Assembly (NCBI RefSeq): GCF_000204055.1
Contig: NW_006768816.1
Coordinates: 509,991 to 573,990, forward strand
Direction of reading: 5' to 3'
Length of the DNA stretch: 64,000 bases
From: Melampsora larici-populina 98AG31
Lineage: Eukaryota > Basidiomycota > Pucciniomycetes > Pucciniales > Melampsoraceae
The translations under genes and the position numbers were made by a program. Under the pieces are notes generated by a model. The model saw only the letters and a program-made list of their open reading frames with translations, had not been told where the DNA came from and searched no databases. Numbering within the stretch: the stretch's first letter is position 1; each line of letters starts with the position of its first letter. Shown piece by piece: positions 12,252-23,755 of this stretch.

Positions 12252-15200
12252 TTAAGAATCAAAATCATACTCAAAAGAAGGTGGAAGATCTGCAATAGGT
12301 CCACTTAACAATCCCGAATCTTCATCCATACCTCCTGTACCACTACTCTCTTGCATTCCAACATCTTCAACTTGATTAGTCAAATTCTTAAGTGAAGTGA
12401 ACTCTAAAAACTCTTCAGGTAAATCAGGTTGTTGATCTTTAACAATCAAAATCCCACCACCCGCTCCACTTGCTGCAAATTCGGCCATACTCAAAACTGT
12501 TTGAGCTACACTACTAATCGAACCGGTTCCTACTTTACTTAATGATTTAGATGAAGATGATCCAACGATCGGTCGGACTGGTACATATCTAGATTGATCT
12601 GGGAATGAAATGTATGATAGTTGCGTAGGTGTCACACGTGAGAGATTGTCTAATTTATCAAATGAAGCTTCTTCCTTTCTCCTTTTTGTCGCAGTTTTGC
12701 TTCCTAGACCTTGTGATCCACTCTTTGATGCTTCATTTGATGGTTCATCAATCTTCATCGCTTCTTCATTATGGAGCACGGCTGGGCTTTCAGGAGCCGG
12801 TGTCTACAAAGCTCAGAGACTCATCAACATCCATCCACCAACCTATAGAATCATGTCTACTTCACTTACCATCTCCATCTCATCTGCATTCAATTTGTCC
12901 TTCTTCGTCTTCTCTCTTGCTTTAACTTTAGCAGTAGTAGACAAAACGGCCGTTGCAACCTTTTCAACCTTTTCTGTCGTAGGTGGTGTAGTAGCTGGTT
13001 GGTAAGCAAACAGTGAAGGTCGTGTGTTGGATAAGAATTCGAATTTAGGCATCTAAAAACCCCTCCAAAAACATAATCTCAATCAACAAAAAAGCCAATT
13101 TCCTTCTAGTCTTTGTAAATATGGCATGAGACAAAAATACAATCAAACTCACTCGAAGTTCTTTATCAACACCAATAATCGCTGTTGGAGTAAAAGCAAG
13201 TGCCAAAGAATGTGCCATCGGAAACCAATACCAAAACTGATTAAAGAGAGCCATTCCAACGATCGCTGTCATATTATTACTTCCATTCTTACTCCTCATG
13301 GAAACAGTCACATTTCTTCCTCCTGCATCAATGATACCTTGTGCTAAAGTCGCTCCAAACTTAGCCATCGCATCTTCATGTTTATCTGAAATGATTTTCT
13401 CGAATATTTTTCTTACTGCTGATGCCTTGGGGTTTAAAACTTCATTTTGTTGAATTAGAATCATCGCTAGTGCAATACAAGCTCCTTGTTTAACGTAGTC
13501 GACTGTGTCCTTCGTCATGGGCTCTAATAATTCAATGGCTTCCTCCATTCCGGTTCCAGCGCAGGCAATCCCGAGTGCAAGTGCAGCACCGTACCGAACG
13601 TTTGGATTGTAACTTTCACTCAAGAGCTGTACCACTCGTGGAAGTTGACTAGGGTTTCGGAAAAGAAGAAATCCAAGTGATGTGACTGCTGCTCTTCGAA
13701 CATCGTCATTCACATCTGAAACGGCTACATGCAGTAAACGTCGGATGGCTTTATTATTTCCTGTACCGGCATAGGCCATCGCTACCGTGTAGATACCACC
13801 GTATCGAAGGATAGGATCCTACGAGGTCATCAAATCACTCACTATCAGTTGACAGACAAACAAGCCAGGGCTATGGGATACCACAGCGATGGCGATCTTG
13901 CAACGTACCTTGTCAGACGTCAAGATCTCGATGATCCCATCCGCTGCCTCTTCCTTTGCGTAAAACAAGAGACTGATTCCAACCGCTAAACCACGAATGA
14001 TCTTCTCGTGTTGAGTCTCATGAGCATATTGTAACATCTCATCTAGAGCTTTGCTTGACCCAGTACCTAACATCAAGAGTCCCATTGCATATCCTGCTGC
14101 TTCACCTGCGATAGCAGAGTCGTTATAGAGTACATCACGAAGATCATCATATACATCTATCATTCGTGACCGGACAATAAAACATTCGTTAGAAACACAA
14201 ATGTTCTTACATTGACATGCATTTATGAGCCCAAGTTGGAAAGAATTGACACACCTTCATTGCCAGATGACATACCAGCCACTCCAAGACCCAGAGCAGC
14301 ACCATGTTGGATAATCTCGCTATTACTATTCTTCATCAAATTTCTAATATAATCCAAAACTGTCGCTCCACCATGATTAGCGTTGATCAAACCGAGAGCA
14401 AAGAGACTACCTCCTTCACTATAAAAACTTGAACTCGCACCACCCGGTAAATACGGTTGTAAAATTTCCATCCCTTGTCTTAAATTTCCACGATGAATCA
14501 CACCTAACCCAGCTGTGACTGAGAACTTACTCCAATTGCTTGCCTTACTAAGCCAATCTAAATTATCTCTTAGAAATTGATCAGATGTCGTACCTGCATT
14601 CGCAAATGCATTGGCAAAGCTAACAGCATTATGATAAAGTGAACTTCGACCGTCTAAGGCATCCTTGCTTTGTTTGAGGATGAGTAAGTCTGAATGATTA
14701 TTTCGGTAAAGGAATTCTAAGTAAAGCTTAATTGACTCTTCTCCAGTGAGGATTTCACGTGCCCGGTCAATATGAGGGTTACTGCTAGACTGTTGGCGAT
14801 CGTCAATTAGAAGAATGGCGTCAGTTATATAATAAAGCGAAGAAAATTCGACATGTGATATGGCCACATACTTTAGAACCCTCTGTCTGGATGGCTGTAG
14901 CCGTTGCCGATCCATGTGTACCTGCCAAATTCTTTCTGATCACTTCCAAGAACTCTTGTGTGGCAGTCTCAGCCAAATCGAAACATATTTGATAAGCAGT
15001 CAAGATATCATCATCCTTTGCTTCAGGTTTCAATAACTCCTTGAGCAATTGACTAGCCGGTTCAGGATCATTGAGGTAGACAAAACATTGAGTGATACTG
15101 AAGTAATCGGGTCCTGATTTCTGGGAAGTGAGTAGACGGACGAGAAGTCTGAGTAAATCATTTCTGAAAGACACCCGGGTGATAGCCGTCATACAAGCTT

Positions 15201-16016
15201 CCAAGAGATAGCTAAGCAGATTGTCTTCTTTAGTACTATAACGAGATGCAATCGACTCAATGATGTCTAATCGACGACTTTCTAATGCGATCCCCAAGGC
15301 TTGACGATATTCACCAGCTTCGATGCAACGATTAAACATTCTTTCAACTATTCCTGACATACGTGGATCGATAGCAGCAGGAGCGGAAGTCATCGAGTCC
15401 GAACTCGATTGTTCATGTGCGGTGGATAGAGTCACATAGGCGTCGATACATTCAGCTATGAGAAATCAAAAGTTAATCCAAGATCAAACTTTAGATTGTA
15501 GTGTTCAACTTTGAGTGAGAATGATATCCAACTTACAAACAACTGTCTCTACGAATTCACCATCTGTACCGATCGTACCCACTCGTTGAACTTCAAACCG
15601 ATCACCAGCTCCTAGAGCAAATTGTAATGATTCGGCCAAATCTCCTAGGTGATAATAGACCTTTGAAGCTACTAGTGCAGCAAGAGAGCGGGTAGAAGCT
15701 GATAGTCGATCATCTTCGTAAAGTACTTCGCTGTAAGTAAAATCAAAAGGGTAAGTGATTGTTATGATGAGCTGAGTTGAGTTAGTGAGAAGTTAAGTTC
15801 TTGTGTTACATTTTTGAGATACCATCAGCTACTTCTGCCCAGAATTCATAAACGAGACTATCCAATTGTTGTAGAGCATAGGTTTTGAGTTCTACGTCAT
15901 CCTCGTCCAAAAGAGTTAAAATACCTGTAAGAATGAATGAATTGAAATCAGTTTGACTTTCATTCTTGATTTATGTATCATAGAGACTAACCTGAAGCAG
16001 AAGTGACAGCGCTCAT
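12252..16016 (-). CDS. RPN2: 26S proteasome regulatory subunit RPN2 (PSMD1)
   Basis: Largest non-ATPase subunit of the 19S base; it scaffolds the ubiquitin receptor RPN13 and helps dock RPN1. Nine exons: 16016-15992, 15924-15810, 15730-15537, 15455-14872, 14789-14255, 14156-13909, 13818-13153, 13052-12870 and 12803-12252. They total 3102 nt, 1033 residues, near the family size. The middle consists of proteasome/cyclosome (PC) repeats with the usual G-x-AxG-x-A-x-GL pattern ([48 protein letters not shown]). [17 protein letters not shown] opens the C-terminal domain. A Lys/Glu-rich insert and an acidic C-terminal tail follow, the region used for RPN13 binding in yeast. The 25-nt first exon encodes only eight residues. 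Confidence 0.96.
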
Positions 16017-16303
16017 GATGTGATGTTGGTAATGATGATAGATTGATTTGAGTGATTGGTTTTATTGCTGATGATGGATTGGTAGTTTGAATGAGATCTA
16101 TTTTCTTGCTGACCTTGATCGACGAATGCACAATCTGGAATGGGTGACGCGTTGAGTTGATTTAGAATACAAGCATAAACTAAAGTAACACTCAACTTCG
16201 TATGTAAACCCATAGCGATGCTTATATCCAAACTCTTCAAGTCATCCATCCACTCCGAATTTCAGTTCAGTCCTTCATCAACCAACTTCACAATCTCAAA
16301 AAA
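16017..16303. promoter_or_regulatory. Divergent promoter region between RPN2 and mitochondrial L36
   Basis: The two start codons are 287 bp apart and point away from each other, so both promoters must lie here or overlap the first exons. A purine-poor CAATC/TCATC-rich leader precedes the L36 start. No TATA box or known factor site was identified with confidence. Confidence 0.5.
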
Positions 16304-16653
16304 ATGTCAAGCTTATTCTTCTCACGCTTACAACACATCATCAAACCAATAACAAAATCATTAACTCAATCAACTCATAATGTAAATTTAAACTTAACAA
16401 AACCTTTCATCTCAAATCAATTCATCAATCAACATCAACTTAATCTTGGTCATAGAGGTATGAAAGTTAGATCAAGTGTTAAAAGAATCTGTGATGGTTG
16501 TTCAGTTGTTAAAAGGAAAGGAAGAGTTTATGTGATTTGTTCTAAAGATCCAAGACATAAACAGGTACTAGTTTTCACTTTTGGGTGTTTTGGATTGATT
16601 TGAGTATAAAGTTCTGATGAAAATTGGTTTTGATTTTTCAGAGGCAAGGATAA
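16304..16653 (+). CDS. MRPL36: Mitochondrial large ribosomal subunit protein bL36m
   Basis: Small zinc-ribbon protein of the mitochondrial 54S subunit. Exon 16304-16564 joins through a GT-AG intron to a 12-nt last exon, 16642-16653, that supplies only Arg-Gln-Gly and the stop; total 90 residues. About 50 N-terminal residues, rich in Ser, Thr, Asn and Gln and poor in acids, form a presequence. Then comes the complete bacterial-type L36 domain starting [14 protein letters not shown], with the C-x2-C ... C ... H zinc ligands ([12 protein letters not shown]), ending KQRQG. The bacterial form ends the same way, which supports the tiny last exon. Confidence 0.95.
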
Positions 16654-17191
16654 AACAAAAATCGTATTCGATAAAAGAAACACCGTTCAAACCAAAAATT
16701 AAACAACAACTGTATAACAATCATGTTTTAAAGACTTTCCGGGTCATTCTCTAAGATTATCCGATCGATCTCGTCATCGACTTTCCGTTGTGTACCGCAC
16801 TAGATCATCTCGAAATTTAATTACCCTTGGGACCAGGATATTTGGACGGAAGCACACTGGTTCTAAGTGAGCACGGTGAATGGACTCCAATGTAATACAT
16901 GTATCTCAGATCAGAGTCATGTGTAGAAGCTAATGGCAGCTGATCAAATCGAATAAGGATGGGTAAAAAGGGTATTACATTGGAAAGAGGACAACAATTT
17001 AGTAAAATGAAAGTAATGGCAACTGGTTGAGTTTGTAAACCAAGAAATCTCTCTTTGCCCTAAAGTACTTTTATTTACATTCCTTGCAAGATTGAAATTG
17101 AGATGATTCTTTTGCAAAGTGAGTCTCTACCGATTCTTTGAAGCCCTAGAATCGCAATTTTGTTAAATAGATACGTGATGAACAAATTGAG
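16654..17191. other. Intergenic region between two mitochondrial ribosomal protein genes
   Basis: Convergent spacer. No gene or strong repeat seen. Confidence 0.5.
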
Positions 17192-17661
17192 TTAAACATT
17201 TATTGATCTCTTTTCAGATCGAAATGAAAAAGACAAAAAAAAGAAACTCAACTTGTAAGAGAAAGGTTTTCGAGTAGGAGAAAATTCACCTAATTTATGT
17301 CCAACCATTTCTGCTGTAATATTCACCGGAACATAATCCTTTCCATTATGAACTAATAATTTAAGTCTAAGCCAAAAACAAACAATCCAATCCAAATCAA
17401 AGATTATCCACAAAAAAAGAAATCAATCGAAAAATGATGACTGACCCTACGAAATTAGGTAGGATTGTACAAGATCTAGCTGATGTTCTGATGGCTGTGT
17501 TTGTACTCAAAGCTTCAGCTAGATTTGGGAAAGCTGTAAAGAATGGACCTAAAAGAAAACCAAAGGGTCAAGATTGATAGTTTTCTTGTTATTGTGAGAA
17601 GTCAAAAATGAGACTGACCTTTCCATGCTGATCGAGCTAAACGTGTTAAAGTTGGGTTCAT
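17192..17661 (-). CDS. RSM19: Mitochondrial small ribosomal subunit protein uS19m
   Basis: Head protein of the mitochondrial 37S subunit. Exons 17661-17619, 17548-17446 and 17366 onward join in phase. The exon borders fall inside [14 protein letters not shown] and the [10 protein letters not shown] junction. The core S19 motif [20 protein letters not shown] followed by [10 protein letters not shown] is clear. Read straight through, the last exon adds an odd tail ([19 protein letters not shown]). A possible GTTGAG...AAAAG intron of about 44 nt would instead end the protein Ser-Tyr-Lys-Asp-Gln, much more like other S19 proteins; the stop would then be a few bases to the right of 17192. Gene identity is firm, the last residues are not. 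Confidence 0.9.
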
Positions 17662-18009
17662 GTTTTCATGTAAATTGATATAGGTTCGTTACTTGATCGA
17701 TTCTTGATGGTTTTCTTGTTTTCTTGAAACTCTTCTGGAAATCTCAACGGATGGAAGCGCAGTAGACATTCGATATAAACATATCTTAGATGAATATAAG
17801 CATTCTACTAAGTCACCCTATGCTAACGCATCCACAACGTAGAACTTTCAAGCCCCCCGATTCTTTCTGCGACCAATGATCACTGGCATGATCTGGAGCT
17901 GGCAAAAGTCTCGAAGAGGAGCCAGCGCGTATATCTAAATGAACGACGAAGACCGCGCGTGATTGCGCGGAGAAACTCTAGTAATCATTCGAAATCACGC
18001 GCTGAATGT
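17662..18009. other. Spacer between RSM19 and the copia insertion
   Basis: About 350 bp. It holds a GC-rich patch at about 17945-18003 with a small hairpin (CCGCGC, six-base loop, GCGCGG) and a second CACGCGC copy downstream. It probably contains the RSM19 promoter; nothing else supported. Confidence 0.45.
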
Positions 18010-18016
18010 TCCAAAA

Positions 18017-18534
18017 AAGAGCTTCAGGAGTGGGAGTCTTTAATCTGAAGAGATTAGGGATCAGATATCAGTCTTATGATGGACTGATGTTTGATCGAAA
18101 AGAAACCACAATCTGAGGAAAGCGGAAGATTGAGGAAACTTGATAATGAGTTCGATTTCAATAAGAGAACTACTTTAGAAAGAAAACAACTACTAAGAAA
18201 CTTGATAATGAGTTCGATTTCAATAAGAGAACTACTTTAGAAAGAAAACAACTACTAACACCTGAAGAGATTAGGGATCAGATATCAGTCTTATGATGGA
18301 CTGATGTTTGATCAAAAAGAAACCACAATCTGAGGAAAGCGGAAGATTGAGGAAACTTGATAATGAGTTTGATGAGAAAAGAGAACAAACAAAGTGGAAA
18401 CATGATTGGTCTATTTATAACTTGAACAACTCGAACTCATTACATCGCGTCATGATGTTAGCAAGAACCCTCATTGATAATGCACATTTATCTATACACG
18501 TCCTGCTCAAGAGAAGTCATTGCATGACTCTCAA
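18017..18534 (-). repeat. 3-prime LTR of the copia element
   Basis: Shares near-identical blocks with 22808-23327. In minus orientation it begins next to the polypurine tract at TTGAGAGTCATGC. It carries a private tandem duplication of a 62-bp unit (copies at 18135 and 18197) that is absent from the other LTR. Confidence 0.85.
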
Positions 18535-18548
18535 TTCCCCCCCATCTT
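18535..18548 (-). other. Polypurine tract of the copia element
   Basis: On the minus strand GATGGGGGGGAA directly precedes the 3-prime LTR start, the position and base composition expected for the plus-strand DNA primer of reverse transcription. Confidence 0.8.
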
Positions 18549-21500
18549 GCTGACATCGTGTAAGCCTAAAGAATGGCAAAAGTTGAGATGCTTGCAAGGA
18601 GTGAGAGCTTTTGTCATTACATCAGCTATCATATCATTAGTTGGAATGTAAGTAACCGTGAGTTGTTTAGTGCTGGCTAACTCTTGTAGCCAATGATACT
18701 TGACATCCACATGCTTAGTTCGCCTTTGAAACTTTTCATTCTTTGCTAATGCGATAGCACCTTGATTGTCTAGATTGAATATTGGTGAACTGCGTTGACT
18801 CATCTTCATACCCTTCATTAAGTTGGTAACCCAAACGATATCCTGACCACCTTCGTATGCTGATCTATACTCCGCTTCCGTCGTCAAAGATGCCACACTT
18901 TCTTGCTTCTTACTCATCCAGTTTACCGTACTAACACCTAGCCTCGTAACATAACCCCCAGTCGACCTCCTGCTTACAGGACACACTGCGAAATCAGCGT
19001 CTGCAAACGCGTTCAATTCCAAATCCTTACCTCCTAAAACTAAACCAAAATCTTGCGTTCCCTTCAAGAATCGTAACACCCTTTTGAAGGCGATCCAATG
19101 AACAATTGAAGGACAGTTCAAGTGCTGAGAGAGCTGTGAGACAACGAAAGAAAGATCAGGTCGGGTCGCATTGTTGAGATACATCAATCGTCCAACAGCT
19201 CGTCTGTAACTTAAGCCTAGATCCAAAAATTCTTGATTTTCTTTTGCTGTTCCTGGGATTAAGTATGTATTCGGAATCATTGGTGAGCCTACAGGTTTGC
19301 AGTCAGTCATCCCGTAGTCTTTGAGTAAGTCACGGATGTATTGCTGTTGTGACAAGGTGATTGTTTTAGCCTGACGATTCCTGATGACCTTCATACCCAA
19401 AATGTATTTGAAGTCAATGTCGTCGTCCATCTAAAATTTCTTGGTGATGGCAGAGTGGAAGTGTTGGAAGTTGTTGGTAGCAATGATCATATCATCTACG
19501 TGAACGTGAACGATGCATCTCCAAGTAGGATCGTTAGACAAGAAAACACTGGGATCTTGTGGTGAGGGAAACAGGTTGATGGAGGCGAAAAAGGCTTTCA
19601 GGGTGTCATACCATACTTTCGGAGCCTGTTTCAAACCGTAAAGTGCTTGCCTGAGTTTGAGAACGGTTTCAGCTGTTGCATCCTTGATATTCAGGCCTTT
19701 TGGTATCTTCATGTAGATAGTCTCCTTTGGTGAACCGTTGAGAAACGCAGCAACAGCATCCATCTGATATACGTCTAGATCCTCAACTGCAGCAAGAGCA
19801 CAAATGATCCGCATCGAAACAAGTCTGGCAGTTGGTGCATAGGTCTCGTTGTAGTCCTCACCGAACTGCTGTGAAAACCCCTGCGCACAAAGACGTGCCT
19901 TGTACTTAAGCAGCTCACCTTCTGCACCTAGCTTTTTCTTAAAGACCCAGGTGGTGCCAATTGCACGTTTACCTGCGGGAAGGATGACTACATCCCAAAC
20001 CTTTCGCTTGTCCATGTTGTCAAGCTCAGCAGTGATGGCTTGCTGCCAGTCGGTTTTGTCGGAGGACATTAGAGCCTGCTTGTAGGTTCTTGGCGACGAC
20101 ACGGAGGTGGTGACTACGTTAGCTCTAGTGCGTCGAGAACCTTCTGGGAGAATGTTGAAAGTGTCGATATTGCTGGATATGTCGTTCGGTGCAACTGACC
20201 ACACATGATAGTCCCAGCCAGGCTTGCGTTGTTGTGTGAGCTGCTCGATGATGTCTTCGTCATCTCCGTCATCTTCCTCTTCTACCACTGGATTGATTTC
20301 TTCCGTTTCCGGCTGAGGTAAGTTGTTTGGAATTGGTGTTGTTGATGCTTCGTGAGGAGTTTCAACGGGAATGGGTTGAGATGGTGTTGGAGGAGGAGAG
20401 TCTGGAAGAGGTATTTCTTCAGGTGCGACAGAGTCTTCTTCTGTTGATGAAGCGACCTCTGATGGTAGAATGATGTCGTCATTAAACAATGTGTCGAGGT
20501 TGAAAGATGAAGATGGATTTTGTCCTTCAATACCTGGAAACTCCGTCACGTTGAAAGTAACGTCATGAGAATAAACTATTCTCCCATCATCTAAATGTAC
20601 CCTATAATTCTTGTGTCCAACTTGATAACCAAGAAAGATTCCTTTCATTGAGGTGTTGTCAAACTTGCGTCGAAATTGCTTTGGAATTAAAACGTAAGCA
20701 CAGCAGCCAAATGGCTTTAATCAAGAGTAATCGAAGGAGCGACCAAACCATAGCTCATAGGCTGACTTATTGTTGGTGATCTTGGCTGGTGTGATATTCT
20801 CAAGGAAAACTGAAGTCATGACCGCTTCAGCCCAGAAACTGTAAGGAAGATTGGACTGTCGAAGCAAGGTCCTTGATTTTTCCGTTGTTGTTTGATTCCC
20901 TCGCTCTGCAACAGGGTTTTGTTGAGGGGTGTAAGGCGCGCTGAGATGAGACGTAGTTCCGTTTTCAGCAAGCAACTTCTGAAACTCCTTAAGCATGTAC
21001 TCTCCCCCCTGGTTGTTGACCAAGCTCACAATCTTCTTGTTGTGAAAAGTCTCAACATTGTTCTTAAAGTTCAAAAAGCAAGGAAAAGTGTCTGATTTCA
21101 ATTTCAAAATATACACGTGTTTGTAATTCGTACAAGCGTCGGTGAGTTTGAAATAATATAAACCTCCTCCTTCAGATGGTACAGAAATCTTGCCACTCAA
21201 ATCGCTATGAATCATGTCTAAGGGGTGCTTTACAGAAGGGAAATGACCAGAGTATGGAAGTGGGTGACCTTTCGACAGTTTGCAAACCTCACAGTTCCAA
21301 TCCTCTGGCTCAGAAACGTCGTACATCATCTTAAGGCGGCTGGACTCGGGATGACCTCCCTGTCTGTGGAGAGTCCTGTAGTCAGAGATGGAAACCATAG
21401 CGCGAGATTTGATAGTGAGATCCGACGTGCCTAAAACGATTTCAAGTTCAATTACTTGATTGCGAACATGACCAATGAGAGAAGCAGCGCCACGTTTCTT

Positions 21501-22492
21501 CATGATGATGTCGTCAACATAGCTTTCGATTTTGTAACCATTCATCAACAAGGCCCCCATACTGATGAGACAACAGCCCAAGTCGGGTACATGGAGAGCT
21601 GGAAGAATTAGCTCATCATCACCAGAGTTACACGTGATGAAGCCTTTGCCGATGATGTTGATGTTGTTGCCATTGGCCAAGACAACAGTGGAGGTAACTT
21701 CTTCATACTTATGGAAGAGATCTCGATCCGGAACCATGTGGTGAGAGCAGCCACTATCCAATAGGATGGAATCGTGCTCGGAAGAGAGGACAACGAAAGC
21801 TTTAGCCTCGAAGAATGGATCAACAGTTACAGCAGCAGCAGCTCTAGGTCGAGAAGAACTAGAAGGTCGAGCAGTTGTTGGTCGTAAGTGTGGATTGACT
21901 TGATAACATTCTTGTCGAGTATGACCTTTTGCTTCGTCGTTGTGTTTTCCGTTAGAACAGTAAGCTGTGTGATTGAATTTCAGCGGGCGTTGAGTTTGAG
22001 TTCGCTGAAGGGTCCTAGTTTGTCGAACAGCAAGTGCCACAGTGTTTGCGTGGGCTTCTTCATCCTTGATCGAAACCAATTGATCTTCGAGGTAATTGAG
22101 AACCTTGTCAGTCGTCAAGGGTCGTTCTTTGCGTAGCAGGGTTTTAGTGATGTCCATGGTGGACGGGAGCTTGGTGACGATAGTTTCACCTAAGTAAGAT
22201 TGAGAGATATGACGAATTCCGTCGACTGCCAACATGCCGGCCAAGGCGTGTTGAGTATCAGTGATATAACCTTCAAGGTCATGGGAGAAGACGAGGTCCG
22301 TGAACTTTAAGTAAGCCCTAGCTTGATTCTTGTCAGATGAGGATTGAAAATGGTCCTTTAAGATTTTCCACATCTTAACAGGGTCCGCCACAGCATCCTT
22401 CGCAACGATGCGAATGCGATTATCTTGATCGATGCAACCGAACAAGATTCCTGCGGCCTTTTTCTTCTTGGTTTGATGGACTGTGAGTTGTA

Positions 22493-22528
22493 CGGAGTTG
22501 TCCAAATCGTCGGATTTGGACAACTCCG
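22493..22528. repeat. Perfect 16-bp hairpin in the copia gag region
   Basis: CGGAGTTGTCCAAATC, a four-base loop (GTCG), then the exact reverse complement. On the minus-strand transcript the stem begins directly after the six-C run where the gag frame changes. Confidence 0.9.
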
Positions 22529-22779
22529 GGGGGAACCGGAGGATTGTCGATGTTGATGAAATCCTCAAGATTAACCGTCATGAGATGGGCGATTACATCG
22601 CCAGCCCACTCGACGTAGTTGGTTTTGGCGAGTTTGGGGAAATGAGTTTGTGCCGAACTGGAATTTTCAGTCATGGTGATGAATGAAAAAGTATTTGATA
22701 ATCGAAAAAGGATGTTTTTCGAAGTGAAATTTTATCGATGAAAAGATGAATCGATCGAAAATTTTGACTGGTAAGCGCT

Positions 22780-22806
22780 TTTTAGAGGAGCGCTGGGCTC
22801 ATAACC
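22780..22806 (-). other. Primer-binding site matching the initiator tRNA-Met anticodon half
   Basis: The plus strand here reads GCGCTGGGCTCATAACC, which matches the anticodon stem-loop of eukaryotic initiator tRNA-Met. The transcript on the minus strand is therefore complementary to the internal part of that tRNA rather than to its 3-prime CCA end. It abuts the inner edge of the 5-prime LTR, as in copia/Ty5-type half-tRNA priming. Confidence 0.75.
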
Positions 22807-22807
22807 A

Positions 22808-23327
22808 AAGAGCTTCAGGAGTGGGAGTCTTTAATCTGAAGAGATTAGGGATCAGATATCAGTCTTATGATGGACTGATGTTTGATCGAAAAGAAACCAC
22901 AATACCTGAAGAGATTAGGGATCAGATATCAGTCTTATGATGGACTGATGTTTGATCAAAAAGAAACCACAATCTGAGGAAAGCGGAAGATTGAGGAAAC
23001 TTGATAATGAGTTCGATGAGAAAAGAGAACAAACAAAGTGGAAACATGATTGGTCTATTTATAACTTGAACAACTCGAACTCATTACATCGCGTCATGAT
23101 GTTAGCAAGAACCCACCACAATCTGAGGAAAGCGGAAGATTGAGGAAACTTGATAATGAGTTCGATGAGAAAAGAGAACAAACAAAGTGGAAACATGATT
23201 GGTCTATTTATAACTTGAACAACTCGAACTCATTACATCGCGTCATGATGTTAGCAAGAACCCTCATTGATAATGCACATTTATCTATACACGTCCTGCT
23301 CAAGAGAAGTCATTGCATGACTCTCAA
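22808..23327 (-). repeat. 5-prime LTR of the copia element
   Basis: Matches 18017-18534 in blocks. It contains a private tandem duplication of about 149 bp (ACCACAATCTGAGGAAAGCG at 22966 and at 23115) not present in the other LTR. TATTTATAACTTG inside may serve the promoter. Confidence 0.85.
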
Positions 23328-23334
23328 TCCAAAA

Positions 23335-23755
23335 GCTTTCGGGAATTTTTGCTCCGCGGCTCATGTAAGGCTCACATCTTTCTCTTGTGGACATCTAAGC
23401 CTGTGCGTTGAGGGTCCTTCTTCATGAGCCTTGACTGTTGAACTCATTTTCTCATGGGTTCATAATGCGTTACCAACAACTATTGACAAATGCTACAGAA
23501 AAATCTCAGGCTGGCTCGTATCTGCACGCTCAAACCTTCAAGTGAGTGAGTGAGTGAGTGAAGACCAGTGGAATCGATGACCTGACAGAAGGAATCCATA
23601 TTTGCAATGAGATGATTTGAGTATATAATCTCAAAGGATTTCTCTACTTTTCTTTCTCTCATCCCATTCTTCCTCCTCAGTTTACATCTATCAACTTATT
23701 CTTTTTCGCATCAATAACTTAACTTTTGCTACTTTTCATCAATCCATCTTACAAC
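23335..23755 (+). promoter_or_regulatory. Upstream region and TATA box of the secreted gene at 23756
   Basis: GTATATAATC at 23621-23630 is identical to GTATATAATC at 37415-37424 upstream of the paralog. Both lie 130-155 bp before the ATG, and both leaders end in ACAACATG. A (GTGA)n microsatellite sits at about 23543-23562. The copia element ends at the left border, so this is all that separates it from the gene. Confidence 0.65.

Larger units (their letters stand above)
18531..22674 (-). pseudogene. Copia gag-pol polyprotein, inactivated
   Basis: Starts at 22674 (MTENSSSAQTHFPKLAKTNY). A one-base frame change occurs at a six-C run at 22533-22528. It then runs in one frame through Gag (zinc-knuckle variant CSNGKHN...GHTRQEC), protease (LLDSGCSHH), integrase (HRQGGHPE, NCEVCKLSK, IHSDLSG, PQQNPVAERGN), reverse transcriptase (YQMDAVAAFLNG, ALYGLKQAPKVWY, HVDD) and RNase H (ADADFA, TEAEY, KHVDVKYH), ending MGGN at the polypurine tract. 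In-frame stops interrupt it at 20723-20721 (TGA, just before LKPFGCCAYV) and 19433-19431 (TAG, just before MDDDIDFKYILGM). The second integrase Asp is Asn (VNNQGGEY where TDNGGEF is usual). Confidence 0.93.
18010..23334 (-). mobile_element. Ty1/copia LTR retrotransposon, degenerate, with flanking target duplication
   Basis: Complete in outline: two LTRs of about 520 bp (18017-18534 and 22808-23327), a primer-binding site inside the right LTR, a polypurine tract inside the left LTR, and a gag-protease-integrase-RT-RNaseH body read on the minus strand. The integrase-before-RT order defines copia. TCCAAAA occurs just outside both ends (18010-18016 and 23328-23334) and is likely a target-site duplication; the exact 5-7 bp limit is ambiguous because of the A-run. 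The element is dead: two nonsense codons, a gag frameshift and a changed integrase Asp. The insertion lies about 420 bp upstream of the secreted gene at 23756. Confidence 0.92.

Noticed and set aside
16013..16249. Minus-strand 78-residue frame over the RPN2 start
   Set aside because: It overlaps the RPN2 first exon and its promoter, with no protein-like features beyond a hydrophobic run.
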